Positions 51,860 through 60,483 of a DNA stretch of 64,000 nt are shown piece by piece. The notes beneath the pieces were generated by a model. The model did not search any database. It saw only the letters and a program-made list of their open reading frames with translations, and had not been told where the DNA came from. The stretch is from a virus: IMG/VR virus record IMGVR_UViG_3300023174_000090, positions 1-64,000 of that record; one strand, written 5' to 3'. A program made the position numbers and the translations under genes. How positions within the stretch are numbered: position 1 is the stretch's first letter; each line of letters begins with the position of its first letter.

Positions 51860-52474
51860 ATGTATAGTCAAAACAACGAAGATAAAATTTTCCTAGAATA
51901 TTTTAAAGATAAACCCGAAGGAACACTCCTAGAAATAGGAGCATATGATACCACAACATTTTCAAACTCAAGAGCCTTGATAGAAAAAAATTGGACTGCG
52001 TATTTGGTGGATGCATCTCCTTTTTGTATAACCAAATTATTTGAATCGTATAAGCAAAATAAAAAGGTAAACTTAATACAATCTCTTATCATGACAGAGA
52101 AAAGCGAATCCTTACATTGTTTTTATGACTGTCCATTTTCAGCAGTTTCATCTATTTCAAAAGAGCATACTAAAAAATATCATAAAAATGACCCTGACAT
52201 AGAAAATAAAATTAAAGAAATTTACTTAAAAAGTTTAACTTTGAATGAATTGTTGAGTTTTGTTTTACAACAACAAAATGGTTTAGATTTTCTATCAATA
52301 GACGTCGAGGGATTTTCGGCAGATTTGGCAGTATCTATGGATTTGGACATTGTGAAACCCGATTGCATCTGCATTGAACATGATTCCAAGCAAAATATTT
52401 TAATTGATAAATTTGGTGCTTTTTATAACGTAGTTCATAAAAACGGAGAAAATATTATTTTTACTAAAAAATAA
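51860..52474 (+). CDS. FkbM-family methyltransferase
   Basis: 204 residues. MYSQNNEDKIFLEYF and GTLLEIGAYDTTTFSNSRAL (SAM-binding E-x-G-A motif I), WTAYLVDASPFCITKLFESY, then DFLSIDVEGFSADLAVSMDL DIVKPDCICIEHD match the FkbM family (S-Q-x-x-E-D, E-I-G-A-x, S-I-D-V-E-G). FkbM enzymes usually O-methylate sugars or polyketides, so here it likely caps or modifies the glycan made by the neighbouring GTs. The TAA stop overlaps the gp46 ATG (TAATG). Confidence 0.75.
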   Translation: MYSQNNEDKIFLEYFKDKPEGTLLEIGAYDTTTFSNSRALIEKNWTAYLVDASPFCITKLFESYKQNKKVNLIQSLIMTEKSESLHCFYDCPFSAVSSISKEHTKKYHKNDPDIENKIKEIYLKSLTLNELLSFVLQQQNGLDFLSIDVEGFSADLAVSMDLDIVKPDCICIEHDSKQNILIDKFGAFYNVVHKNGENIIFTKK

Positions 52475-54273
52475 TGAAAGATATTTTATTTGAAAAAATA
52501 AAAATCAAAAATTTTCTATCAATAAAGGATGAAGTTGTTTTTGATATCAAGTCTGGATTAAATCTCATAACAGGAGAAAACAGAGATTCTGAAAGTAGAA
52601 ACGGAGTTGGAAAGAGTTCTCTTATAGAATCGCTCTACTGGTGTTTATTCGGAAACACCATTAGAGACATTAAAAATGATAAAATAATACACAATCAATC
52701 TGATAAGAATTGTTGCGTTACCTTAGATTTTTCTATTAAAAATTTGGATATTAATAAAAAATATTCAATAAAAAGAACATTAGAACCTTCTAAAATTCAA
52801 ATTTTAGAAGATGAAAAGGACATAACACTTTCAACTATTCCTAAGAATGATGAATTTATAAAGCAACTTTTAGGAGCCAATGAAGAAGTGTTTCAAAATG
52901 CTGTTATAATGACAGCAAACAACACTATTCCATTCATGGCACAGAAGAAGATAGACAAAAGAAAGTTTATCGAGGGAATATTGAACATGGAAGTATTTGG
53001 GGAAATGTTATTAAAGGTTCGTTCGGATTTTAATGACTTAAAAAAGAAAAATGATATTACTTCCACTATTTTAAACGAAAAGAATAAAAATATAATTCTT
53101 TATAATAATCAAATTCAAAAAAATAAAGAATTAAATAATACAAAAATACAAAATTTAAATCTAAAAATAGAAGAAAACAATAAAAAAATTAAAATATATT
53201 CTGATATTGATTCTATCAACGATAGAATAACAAAAAATAAAGAATCTATAGATAAATTATTCGAAACAAATAATAAATCAGATGCGGGAATTGATAAAAT
53301 TGAGGATATTTTATCCAAAAAAAATAAAAATAAAATAGAAATAGATTTTGAAATAAAGGAATTAAATTCTAAATTAAAATCTATAGACAAAACACCAGAT
53401 GTTTGCCCTACTTGTAAACGAAAATACGACAAACAAGAAAATTCTCCGTGTATAGATGTCGATTCGATTAAAAATGAATTAGATTCTAAAAAAATAATAT
53501 CAAAACAATATGAAAGTGAATTGTTTGAATTGAATGATAAAAAAAGAAAACTAAAAGAAATTATAACATCAAATTTGAATAAGATTAACGCATTGAAAGA
53601 TGAAATTAATAAATTAAACTTAAATTTGAGTGACGTTAAAAATTTGGAGGATAAAAACGAGGAAATCTTAGTTCAAATTAAAGAAATTGAGAACATAGAA
53701 GATCCTTTATTGGAAAATATTCAAAAAACGGAAGAAGAAATACAAAATATATCCGAAGAATTGGAACAAATTCAAAAAAATTTACTGATTTTGGATAATT
53801 GCAAGTTTGTTCTCTCGGAAGAAGGGGTAAAATCATTTATAGTTAAAAAAATGATTTCAGTATTAAATTCTCAGTTGAATTTTTATCTTAAAACATTAAA
53901 TGCACCATGTATTTGCACGTTTGATGAATCTTTCGAAGAAACCATAACAAACAATCAAGGAAAAGAGTGTTCATATTTCAATTTCAGTGGTGGGGAGAGA
54001 AAAAGAATCGATATTGCAGTTCTTTTTATGTTCCAAGATATCTTAAAATTACAAACAGGAATCCATTTTAATCTCAGTATGTATGATGAGCTATTAGACT
54101 CTGCTTTAGATTCTAGCGGAACATCAAAAATAATGGAAATTTTGAAAGAAAGAAGTAATAATTCTTCAGAATCTATATACATCGTATCTCATAATAAATC
54201 CACGCAGGTAAATGGATTTGATAATATCATTATGTTAGAAAAGAAAGATGGCAAAACAACTATAGCTTCTTGA
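52474..54273 (+). CDS. 46: Recombination endonuclease subunit gp46 (Rad50/SbcC-like)
   Basis: 599 residues (T4: 560). Walker A is within SRNGVGKSSLIESLYWCLFG (~42-60). Long coiled coils flank a zinc hook CPTC (Cys311, Cys314). Signature and Walker B are near the C-terminus: FSGGERKRIDIAVLFMFQDI, MYDELLDSALDSSG. An ATP-dependent partner of gp47 in end resection. It lost its usual adjacency to gp47 because of the intervening glycan island. The early promoter of the next gene lies directly after its stop. Confidence 0.9.
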   Translation: MKDILFEKIKIKNFLSIKDEVVFDIKSGLNLITGENRDSESRNGVGKSSLIESLYWCLFGNTIRDIKNDKIIHNQSDKNCCVTLDFSIKNLDINKKYSIKRTLEPSKIQILEDEKDITLSTIPKNDEFIKQLLGANEEVFQNAVIMTANNTIPFMAQKKIDKRKFIEGILNMEVFGEMLLKVRSDFNDLKKKNDITSTILNEKNKNIILYNNQIQKNKELNNTKIQNLNLKIEENNKKIKIYSDIDSINDRITKNKESIDKLFETNNKSDAGIDKIEDILSKKNKNKIEIDFEIKELNSKLKSIDKTPDVCPTCKRKYDKQENSPCIDVDSIKNELDSKKIISKQYESELFELNDKKRKLKEIITSNLNKINALKDEINKLNLNLSDVKNLEDKNEEILVQIKEIENIEDPLLENIQKTEEEIQNISEELEQIQKNLLILDNCKFVLSEEGVKSFIVKKMISVLNSQLNFYLKTLNAPCICTFDESFEETITNNQGKECSYFNFSGGERKRIDIAVLFMFQDILKLQTGIHFNLSMYDELLDSALDSSGTSKIMEILKERSNNSSESIYIVSHNKSTQVNGFDNIIMLEKKDGKTTIAS

Positions 54274-54298
54274 TTTTTAACATAAAGAGTGTTAATAT
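54270..54298 (+). promoter_or_regulatory. Sigma70-like promoter for GT-B gene
   Basis: TTGATT (54270-54275), 17-base spacer, TAATAT (54293-54298). The ATG at 54306 is 7 bases beyond, so the transcript would start at or just before the A of ATG. Confidence 0.65.
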
Positions 54299-54305
54299 AT
54301 AGTAT

Positions 54306-55607
54306 ATGGTAAAACTGAAGTCTGAAAATATTCAAAATTCATCTGGAATTGTTTTTGAATATGAAACACATCAATTAGGAATTCCCAATCCCCCATCAAA
54401 CATGCCTGTTGGCATGCCCAAATACTCATATGTGGGGGTAAAACCCGTACAAGTCCCCACAATACCTCCAGTAGAGATGCCAGAAGCATCTCTTCCTAGA
54501 GCAATAAATTATTATGCCGACTATGGTGGATGTGGGTTCTGGCGAATGATATGGCCAGAAATGTGTTTAAACGCCTATCAGAAGGCAGTTATTTCCGGTT
54601 TGACCTGCATGGTATTAGATTTGAGATTTTATCAGAATATTAAAACTATTAGAATGCAAAGACAGGCAACACCTGTTCAAAATGCATTTATCAAACAATT
54701 ACACGGCGCAAAATCAAAATATAATTACAGATTGCTATATGAGGTCGATGATATTGTCTTTAAAGACGATATTCCTGACTATAACAGATGTAAAGAGGCA
54801 TTTTGTGATGAAAATATTGTAAAAAGCATAACCGAAATCATGTCCATGATGGATGAAATCACTGTTACATGTGATTTCATGAAACAATATTATATTAATA
54901 AGACTGGAAATAAAAAAATAACAGTTATTCCCAACTATGCTCCGAAATTTTGGCTTGATAGGTTCTATGATAAGAAAAGACTCATGGAATCTTTCGAGAA
55001 AAACAAAAAACAACCGAGAATCTTGTATGCAGGATCTGGAACACATATCGACGTTGCAAATAAAACGGGAATGAAAGATGACTTTCATCATGTTGTTGAA
55101 GAAATCATCAAAGCCAGAAAAAAATTTAAATTTGTATGGAAGGGATGCTATCCACTAGCAATAAAACCATTCATTCAAAATGGAGAAATGGAATACCTAG
55201 ATTGGTCTGCTCTCATGGATTTACCAGAAGCAATTTTCAATGCAAATTGTAACGCAACTTTCGCTCCTCTTATGAACAATACTTTTAATAAATCAAAAAG
55301 TGACATTAAAATTATCGAGTCTGGAGCGTTTGGAATGCCCGGAACGTATCAAGACCTATGTACATACGCAGAAGCCGAATTTAAATTTGAAAGTGGAAAG
55401 GATTTGATATCTCAACTCGAATATATAACATCGGATTATGACAGATATGCAAAATTATCCGAAAATTCCAGAAACTTTACAGAAACGAGATGGTTGGAAA
55501 ATCATTTAGACAAGTACATGGGATTGTATACTACAGAATGGGGTTCCGCTGAAAGAAATAGACTCTATCCGGATATAATTAGACTCAATCCTGATCAAAA
55601 GATTTGA
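54306..55607 (+). CDS. GT-B glycosyltransferase expressed early, next to DNA polymerase
   Basis: 433 residues. The N-terminal 60 residues are proline-rich (NPPSNMPVGMPKYSYVGVKP). Then come a Rossmann-like half (INYYADYGGCGFWRMIWPEM CLNAYQ, YRLLYEVDDIVFKDDIPDY) and a second half with RILYAGSGTHIDVANKTG, FVWKGCYPLAIKPF, FAPLMNNTFNKSKSDIKIIE SGAFGMP, the E-x-G-A-x-G-x-P loop of GT4-type enzymes. It carries a sigma70-like early promoter and lies between gp46 and DNA polymerase, unlike the late GT genes. An early role such as glycosylation of modified DNA bases is therefore possible. No base-modifying enzyme is visible in this window to confirm it. Confidence 0.65.
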   Translation: MVKLKSENIQNSSGIVFEYETHQLGIPNPPSNMPVGMPKYSYVGVKPVQVPTIPPVEMPEASLPRAINYYADYGGCGFWRMIWPEMCLNAYQKAVISGLTCMVLDLRFYQNIKTIRMQRQATPVQNAFIKQLHGAKSKYNYRLLYEVDDIVFKDDIPDYNRCKEAFCDENIVKSITEIMSMMDEITVTCDFMKQYYINKTGNKKITVIPNYAPKFWLDRFYDKKRLMESFEKNKKQPRILYAGSGTHIDVANKTGMKDDFHHVVEEIIKARKKFKFVWKGCYPLAIKPFIQNGEMEYLDWSALMDLPEAIFNANCNATFAPLMNNTFNKSKSDIKIIESGAFGMPGTYQDLCTYAEAEFKFESGKDLISQLEYITSDYDRYAKLSENSRNFTETRWLENHLDKYMGLYTTEWGSAERNRLYPDIIRLNPDQKI

Positions 55608-55631
55608 CACTTTTCCTGCAAGTGCTAATAT
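55604..55631 (+). promoter_or_regulatory. Sigma70 consensus promoter for DNA polymerase
   Basis: Perfect TTGACA (55604-55609), which includes the stop codon bases of the preceding gene, a 16-base spacer and TAATAT (55626-55631). The ATG at 55638 is 6 bases later; a start site 7 bases from the -10 would coincide with its first base, giving a leaderless mRNA. Confidence 0.75.
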
Positions 55632-55637
55632 AGGGGC

Positions 55638-58202
55638 ATGGGATGGAGAAATATTTTTTATGATGGTAAAGAAGAATGCATACATTTGTGGACTTGGAAT
55701 GAATTTGGAAAAAGAATTAAAGTAAAATCCAGTTACAATCCCTATTTGTATGTAGAAACTCAAAATGCGGATGACGCTACCTCTATTTTTAATACAAAAC
55801 TTAAAAAACTTACATTTAAAAATCAATTTGAGAGAAGCAAGTATGTAAACGAAACGCCAATTAAGCGTTTATTTCATAATATATCCTGTGAACAGGATTT
55901 TTTATTAACTTATTATAAAGATTCCTCGAATGATCCCGATTTTGGTAATTTTCCATTAAAAATTTATCTGTTTGACATCGAAACAGACTCTCGAGGAGCA
56001 TTTCCTGTCCCAGAAAAGGCGGAAGATCCTATAAATTTGATCACCATTTATGATACGATAGAAAAGGTATTTCACACTTGGGGATTGAAACCATATAACC
56101 CCAAAGATTCTAATGTCTATTATCATTATTGCACAAGTGAAATTCAACTTATAGAAGAATTTTTAAAATTTTGGGAGGACGATCCTCCTGATATGTTTGT
56201 GGGATGGAATTCAAATGATTTTGATATTCCATATATCATGAATAGAATAATAAATCTACTCGGAGAAGAAGATGCTCGACGATTATCACCTGTTAAAAAA
56301 ATTTATTTTAGAGAGAACATAGGAGTAAACAAGTTCGGAAAACAGGTTAACAAGTGGTATATTAGAGGAATTAGCCTGATCGACTACATGGAGGTATATA
56401 AAACCTTTTCTAGAAATGAAAAAGAATCCTATTCTCTGAATTACATATCACAACATGAATTAGGGGAAACAAAAACCAATATTGGAACTACAACACTCGC
56501 ACAGCTGGCAGACAGTGATTGGGATTTATTTGTAGATTACAATATTCAAGATGTTAGACTTCTCGTTAAACTCGAAGAAACCTTAAAGTTCCTTAAATTG
56601 GTTAAAATTCTATCATATAAGGGATTTATTCCATTCGAACAATCGCTTGGAAAGGTTTCAATGATTACAGGCGCAATTTCAAATCAAGCTTCCAGAGAAA
56701 ACCTTATTATTCCAACATTTAAAAATGATAATCTGGAAACAGATTATATAGGAGGGTATGTACACGATCCAGAACGAGGACTTAGCGTTGATGTTATTAG
56801 TTATGACGCAAATAGTCTATATCCCAATACAATTATTACATTAAATGTTTCTCCGGAAACAAAAATTGGAAAAGTAATTTCCAAAGAAAATTCTGAATAT
56901 GTATTAAAATTAACAACTGGAAAAACAGTTTCATTAAAAGAGGAAGTTTTTAATAAACTTTTGATAAAAGAACAATTATCCCTATCCAAACATAACATTT
57001 TATATAGTCAAAAATTTAAAGGAGTCATTCCCAAATTTATTGATACTCTATATTCAGAGCGAGTTGATGCCAAGGATAGAATGTTGGAACTTTCTAAAAA
57101 ACTCCATACCTTTAAGAATAAGGAAGAAATACAAGAGCAAATTTCCGATTTGGATACCATTCAATACACTTATAAAATTTTATTGAATTCAATTTATGGA
57201 GTTTTCGGACAGAAATACTCTCCATTTTATGATGTGGATCATGCCGCTAGTATTACACTAACCGGACAGGCTGTTGTTAAGCAAGCTGCTGAAATTATCT
57301 CCAAATACGCAATAGATATTGGAGTGGAGTGTACAAAAGAAGATATATATAGATATGGCGATACGGATAGTATTTATATATCTATAAATAAAATTCTTAA
57401 AAATAATAGAATTGATTTGATTTGTGATAATAAAATTACAGATGGTGCAAAAAAATTAATAAATGATATTGGTCAATTGTTAAACACCAATATTAAGGAT
57501 TGGGCCGAGGAAGAATTGAAATCAACAGATCCTCGATTCATCTTTAAACAAGAATCTACGTGCGATGTTGCAGTTTTCATGGAAAAGAAGAGATATATTT
57601 TACATATTATCGAATCAGAAGGATTAGCTCCTAAAAATCCATTTAAATATGTGGGTGTCGAAGTTGTGCGTTCTTCGTTCTCAGAACCTACCAAGAAGCT
57701 AATTAAAGATGTTATTGAATCCGCTATTCTTTCCAAAGATAAACAACAGTCTGATAAAATTCTTAAAAACGCATACGAAAAATTTTGCAAAATGCCTATA
57801 GAAGATATTTCTTTTAGAACTAAAATTACAGACATTAAAAAACAAATTAATAAAATTAGGGATGGAAAAATTGGCTTAGGAACTCCGGTTCACGCAAAAG
57901 GTGCTATTTATTTCAATCAAATGCTTGCACATTTGAATTTGGAAGCCAAATATGAATCAATATCAAATGGAATAAAAATTAAATGGTTTTATCCCTCAAA
58001 AAACACATTCAACTATAATGCAATGTCCTTTATAGATGAATTTCCTACAGAATTTACCGATTTGTTTAAAATAAATTTTGAAAAAATGTTCGATAAAAGC
58101 GTAACCCCTCCTGTTGAGAGATTATATGATTGTTTGGGGTGGCAACTTCCACAAGTTACGCAAGAAACAGTAACCGATTTGATTGACTTATTTGGAAATT
58201 AA
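55638..58202 (+). CDS. 43: DNA polymerase gp43 (family B)
   Basis: 854 residues (T4: 898). Exonuclease motif LFDIETDS (~110-117), exo II GWNSNDFDIPYI (~191-202) and a YNIQDVRLL exo III segment. Polymerase motifs: SYDANSLYPNTI (motif A, ~386), ILLNSIYGVFGQ (motif B, ~513-524), YRYGDTDSIYIS (motif C, ~569-580). It is the replicative polymerase with 3'-5' proofreading. The initial WRNIFYDGKEECIHLWTWNE matches T4-type N-termini. Transcribed from its own strong early promoter. Confidence 0.95.
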   Translation: MGWRNIFYDGKEECIHLWTWNEFGKRIKVKSSYNPYLYVETQNADDATSIFNTKLKKLTFKNQFERSKYVNETPIKRLFHNISCEQDFLLTYYKDSSNDPDFGNFPLKIYLFDIETDSRGAFPVPEKAEDPINLITIYDTIEKVFHTWGLKPYNPKDSNVYYHYCTSEIQLIEEFLKFWEDDPPDMFVGWNSNDFDIPYIMNRIINLLGEEDARRLSPVKKIYFRENIGVNKFGKQVNKWYIRGISLIDYMEVYKTFSRNEKESYSLNYISQHELGETKTNIGTTTLAQLADSDWDLFVDYNIQDVRLLVKLEETLKFLKLVKILSYKGFIPFEQSLGKVSMITGAISNQASRENLIIPTFKNDNLETDYIGGYVHDPERGLSVDVISYDANSLYPNTIITLNVSPETKIGKVISKENSEYVLKLTTGKTVSLKEEVFNKLLIKEQLSLSKHNILYSQKFKGVIPKFIDTLYSERVDAKDRMLELSKKLHTFKNKEEIQEQISDLDTIQYTYKILLNSIYGVFGQKYSPFYDVDHAASITLTGQAVVKQAAEIISKYAIDIGVECTKEDIYRYGDTDSIYISINKILKNNRIDLICDNKITDGAKKLINDIGQLLNTNIKDWAEEELKSTDPRFIFKQESTCDVAVFMEKKRYILHIIESEGLAPKNPFKYVGVEVVRSSFSEPTKKLIKDVIESAILSKDKQQSDKILKNAYEKFCKMPIEDISFRTKITDIKKQINKIRDGKIGLGTPVHAKGAIYFNQMLAHLNLEAKYESISNGIKIKWFYPSKNTFNYNAMSFIDEFPTEFTDLFKINFEKMFDKSVTPPVERLYDCLGWQLPQVTQETVTDLIDLFGN

Positions 58203-58210
58203 TTTAAAAT
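58183..58210 (+). promoter_or_regulatory. Sigma70-like promoter for thyX
   Basis: TTGACT (58183-58188), 16-base spacer, TAAAAT (58205-58210), 7 bases to the ATG at 58218. The -35 lies in the last codons of gene 43. Confidence 0.6.
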
Positions 58211-58217
58211 ATTAAAT

Positions 58218-58871
58218 ATGGAAGTAAAACTAACAAGCATAACACAACCACTAATCGAGGGTTTGGTAAGTCCGGAAGATTTGATAAGCTATACAGCAAG
58301 AGTATCAAATCCTTCGAATCAATTAAATACTGAAACTGCTCCTAAATTATTGAAATATTTGATACAACATAAACATTGGTCTCCATTTGAGCACGTATCA
58401 TTGACATTTCAGATTGTAACTTCTAGAGCCATAGCCGCACAGATTCTTCGACATAGGAGCTTTTGTTTTCAGGAATTCAGTCAAAGATATTCAACTAATA
58501 CTGAACTGGAATCATTTGATGTAAGACAACAGGCGTTAAAAAATAGACAATCTAGTTCTGAACAATTAGAACTCTCCGAAGATAATATTACGCTTCTTAA
58601 AGATTATTTGACAACAGGTGTTAAACTCTATGAAGATCTTATAGAAAAGGGAGCAGCTAAAGAGTGCGCTAGAATGTTCTTGCCACTGTGTACACAAACA
58701 ACCTTATTTATGACAGGAACCCTCAGAAGTTGGATACATTACGTGGAAGTTAGAACAGATGAAACAACACAGTTAGAACATAGAGAGATTGCCTTGGCTA
58801 TTAAAGAGGGATTGATTTCTATATTTCCAAATGTTACAGAAGCCTTAGAGTGGACAGTTGACAAAAACTAA
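58218..58871 (+). CDS. thyX: Flavin-dependent thymidylate synthase ThyX
   Basis: 217 residues. The ThyX signature RHRSFCFQEFSQRYS (~78-92, RHRx7S) is intact. Upstream is KHWSPFEHVSLTFQI, and downstream a helical region with LRSWIHYVEVRTDETTQLEH REIA, the flavin- and dUMP-binding motifs. It makes dTMP from dUMP using FAD, NADPH and methylene-tetrahydrofolate. T4 uses ThyA (td) instead. Placed with replication genes and driven by a near-leaderless early promoter. Confidence 0.92.
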   Translation: MEVKLTSITQPLIEGLVSPEDLISYTARVSNPSNQLNTETAPKLLKYLIQHKHWSPFEHVSLTFQIVTSRAIAAQILRHRSFCFQEFSQRYSTNTELESFDVRQQALKNRQSSSEQLELSEDNITLLKDYLTTGVKLYEDLIEKGAAKECARMFLPLCTQTTLFMTGTLRSWIHYVEVRTDETTQLEHREIALAIKEGLISIFPNVTEALEWTVDKN

Positions 58872-58885
58872 TTGTGTGTTAAATT
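58858..58885 (+). promoter_or_regulatory. Sigma70-like promoter for 58896-59282
   Basis: Perfect TTGACA (58858-58863), 16-base spacer, TAAATT (58880-58885), 10 bases to ATG 58896. The in-frame TTG at 58872 would lie inside the promoter. Confidence 0.55.
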
Positions 58886-58895
58886 ATATACGAAT

Positions 58896-59282
58896 ATGGA
58901 AACACAAAATCTCATAACAATCCTAGACAATGTCGGCAGAACAATTTTAGGCGAAGTAAACGCAGAACTTACAAATGATAGCGTTCTAGTTATCAAAAAT
59001 GCAGTTGTTTTGCATGTAAAAGAACATGATGGTGGAAGAGTATCGATTCAACTACTTCCTATCTTCTTTAGAGAATTCTTTGCAGACAAAACATCTGATT
59101 ACAATATTTTCTACAAAAAGACTAATATTTCAGAAACAGATATTACAGCATATGATTTTAGATTGTTGGGTCAATACGGTCAAATGTTTAATAAGTCCAA
59201 TACGTTTGTTGCACCAACTCCACAAGCAAATCAAGGAGAAGCTCAAAATAAACCATCTGTGATCAATTTATTTGACGAATAA
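58896..59282 (+). CDS. Conserved T4-like early protein with Sm-like barrel layout
   Basis: 128 residues from ATG 58896. ETQNLITILDNVGRTILGEV NAELTNDSVLVIKNAVVLHV, then GGRVSIQLLPIFFREFFAD, resembles a small protein conserved in marine T4-like phages (D-x-V-G-R-x-x-x-G-E, L-x-I-x-N-P-x-x-x-x-V, L-x-P-x-x-F-x-E-F). Its layout is like an Sm/Lsm beta barrel, so RNA or ssDNA binding is conceivable. The polar C-terminus ends INLFDE. An early promoter drives it, and a strong terminator follows. Confidence 0.6.
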   Translation: METQNLITILDNVGRTILGEVNAELTNDSVLVIKNAVVLHVKEHDGGRVSIQLLPIFFREFFADKTSDYNIFYKKTNISETDITAYDFRLLGQYGQMFNKSNTFVAPTPQANQGEAQNKPSVINLFDE

Positions 59283-59305
59283 GGAAAAAAGACACAGTAA
59301 AAACA

Positions 59306-59345
59306 AAAAATCCCGAAAGTTGTTTGACTTTTGGGATTTTTTATT
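59306..59345 (+). terminator. Strong terminator overlapping the uvsX promoter
   Basis: AAAAATCCCGAAAGT (59306-59320) pairs with ACTTTTGGGATTTTT (59327-59341), with one G-T wobble, around a 6-base loop, then more T residues. The -35 element of the uvsX promoter (TTGACT) lies in the loop and 3' arm. Confidence 0.85.
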
Positions 59346-59352
59346 GTATTAT
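59324..59352 (+). promoter_or_regulatory. Sigma70-like promoter for uvsX
   Basis: TTGACT (59324-59329), 17-base spacer, TATTAT (59347-59352), 12 bases to the ATG at 59365. Confidence 0.6.
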
Positions 59353-59364
59353 TAAATTCTAATT

Positions 59365-60456
59365 ATGGCTAAGAAAAAAACAGAAGACGAACAACTAAAA
59401 TCCGGTGATATTTCAGATGCTTTTAAAATTTTGGATGATTTAAATCCAGATGCACAGTTTTTGGACGAAAACACATTATCCACGGTAAATGAATGGGTAG
59501 ACACGGGATCGATGGCATTGAATGCTATTATTTCCGGATCTTTATATGGCGGAATCCCCATGGGAAGAATTATCGGCTTCGCAGGACCAACTTCTTGCGG
59601 AAAAACCTTAATGGTAAATAAAATTATGGCAAATGCACAAAAAAAGGGAATGCATGTTGTCTATTTTGACACTGAAAATGCACTTGATAAAGATACCGCA
59701 CAATCTTTAGGATGTGATCCATCAAAAATCAAACACTGTCCGATAGAAATCATCGAAGAATGTAGAAATCAAATTGTTAAATTTTTAAAATCTGTTGTAG
59801 ATAATGGATTGCAGGGTAAAATTCTACTTGCAATTGATTCTTTGGGCAACCTGATCTCTTCAAGAGAAGCCAAAATAATCGAGGATGGAAAGGATTCTGC
59901 CGACATGGGAGCAAGAGCAGTCAGCTTAAAAAGCATGCTTAGGGCAATCACCCACGCAGCCGCAAAAGCAAACTGTCCTGTAATTTTTACCAATCACACT
60001 TATGATAATCCCGGAGCATTGTATCCAACGCTTGTTAAAAGCCAATCTGGAGGCTCTGGACCGCTCTATATGTCGTCTGTACTCGTTCAGATGGCAACAA
60101 AGCAGGAGAGAGTTGGTAAATCGGATAACAAAAACGCATCCGATGAAACAACACCACTTTCTAAAGACGTAAATGGACTTACAATGCGAGCACTCACAAC
60201 AAAAAATCGATTCGTACCACCATTTTTGGAAGTCGAAATGTATTTAAATTTCAGAACCGGACTTTCTAAATATTCTGGACTCTTGGAAATGGCAGAAGGA
60301 TATGGAGTAATTTCAAAACAAGGACATCGCTATGTTTTAGGTGAAGAGGTTTTGGGATTTTACAAAGATTTCAAAGATAATAACGAAATTTGGGCTAGAA
60401 TTCTACCTCTATTGGAAGAAAAATTAAAATCTGAGCTTAAATTTAAAAAAGAATAA
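59365..60456 (+). CDS. uvsX: RecA-like recombinase UvsX
   Basis: 363 residues (T4: 391). Walker A GPTSCGKT (~74-81), VVYFDTENAL, Walker B ILLAIDSLGNL, then the L2-like region VIFTNHTYDN and PLYMSSVLVQMATK. It polymerises on ssDNA with UvsY and catalyses strand exchange. Its own promoter is embedded in the terminator of the preceding gene, which separates its expression from the upstream unit. Confidence 0.92.
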   Translation: MAKKKTEDEQLKSGDISDAFKILDDLNPDAQFLDENTLSTVNEWVDTGSMALNAIISGSLYGGIPMGRIIGFAGPTSCGKTLMVNKIMANAQKKGMHVVYFDTENALDKDTAQSLGCDPSKIKHCPIEIIEECRNQIVKFLKSVVDNGLQGKILLAIDSLGNLISSREAKIIEDGKDSADMGARAVSLKSMLRAITHAAAKANCPVIFTNHTYDNPGALYPTLVKSQSGGSGPLYMSSVLVQMATKQERVGKSDNKNASDETTPLSKDVNGLTMRALTTKNRFVPPFLEVEMYLNFRTGLSKYSGLLEMAEGYGVISKQGHRYVLGEEVLGFYKDFKDNNEIWARILPLLEEKLKSELKFKKE

Positions 60457-60483
60457 AAAAGTATTGATCTATTCTTCTGGACC

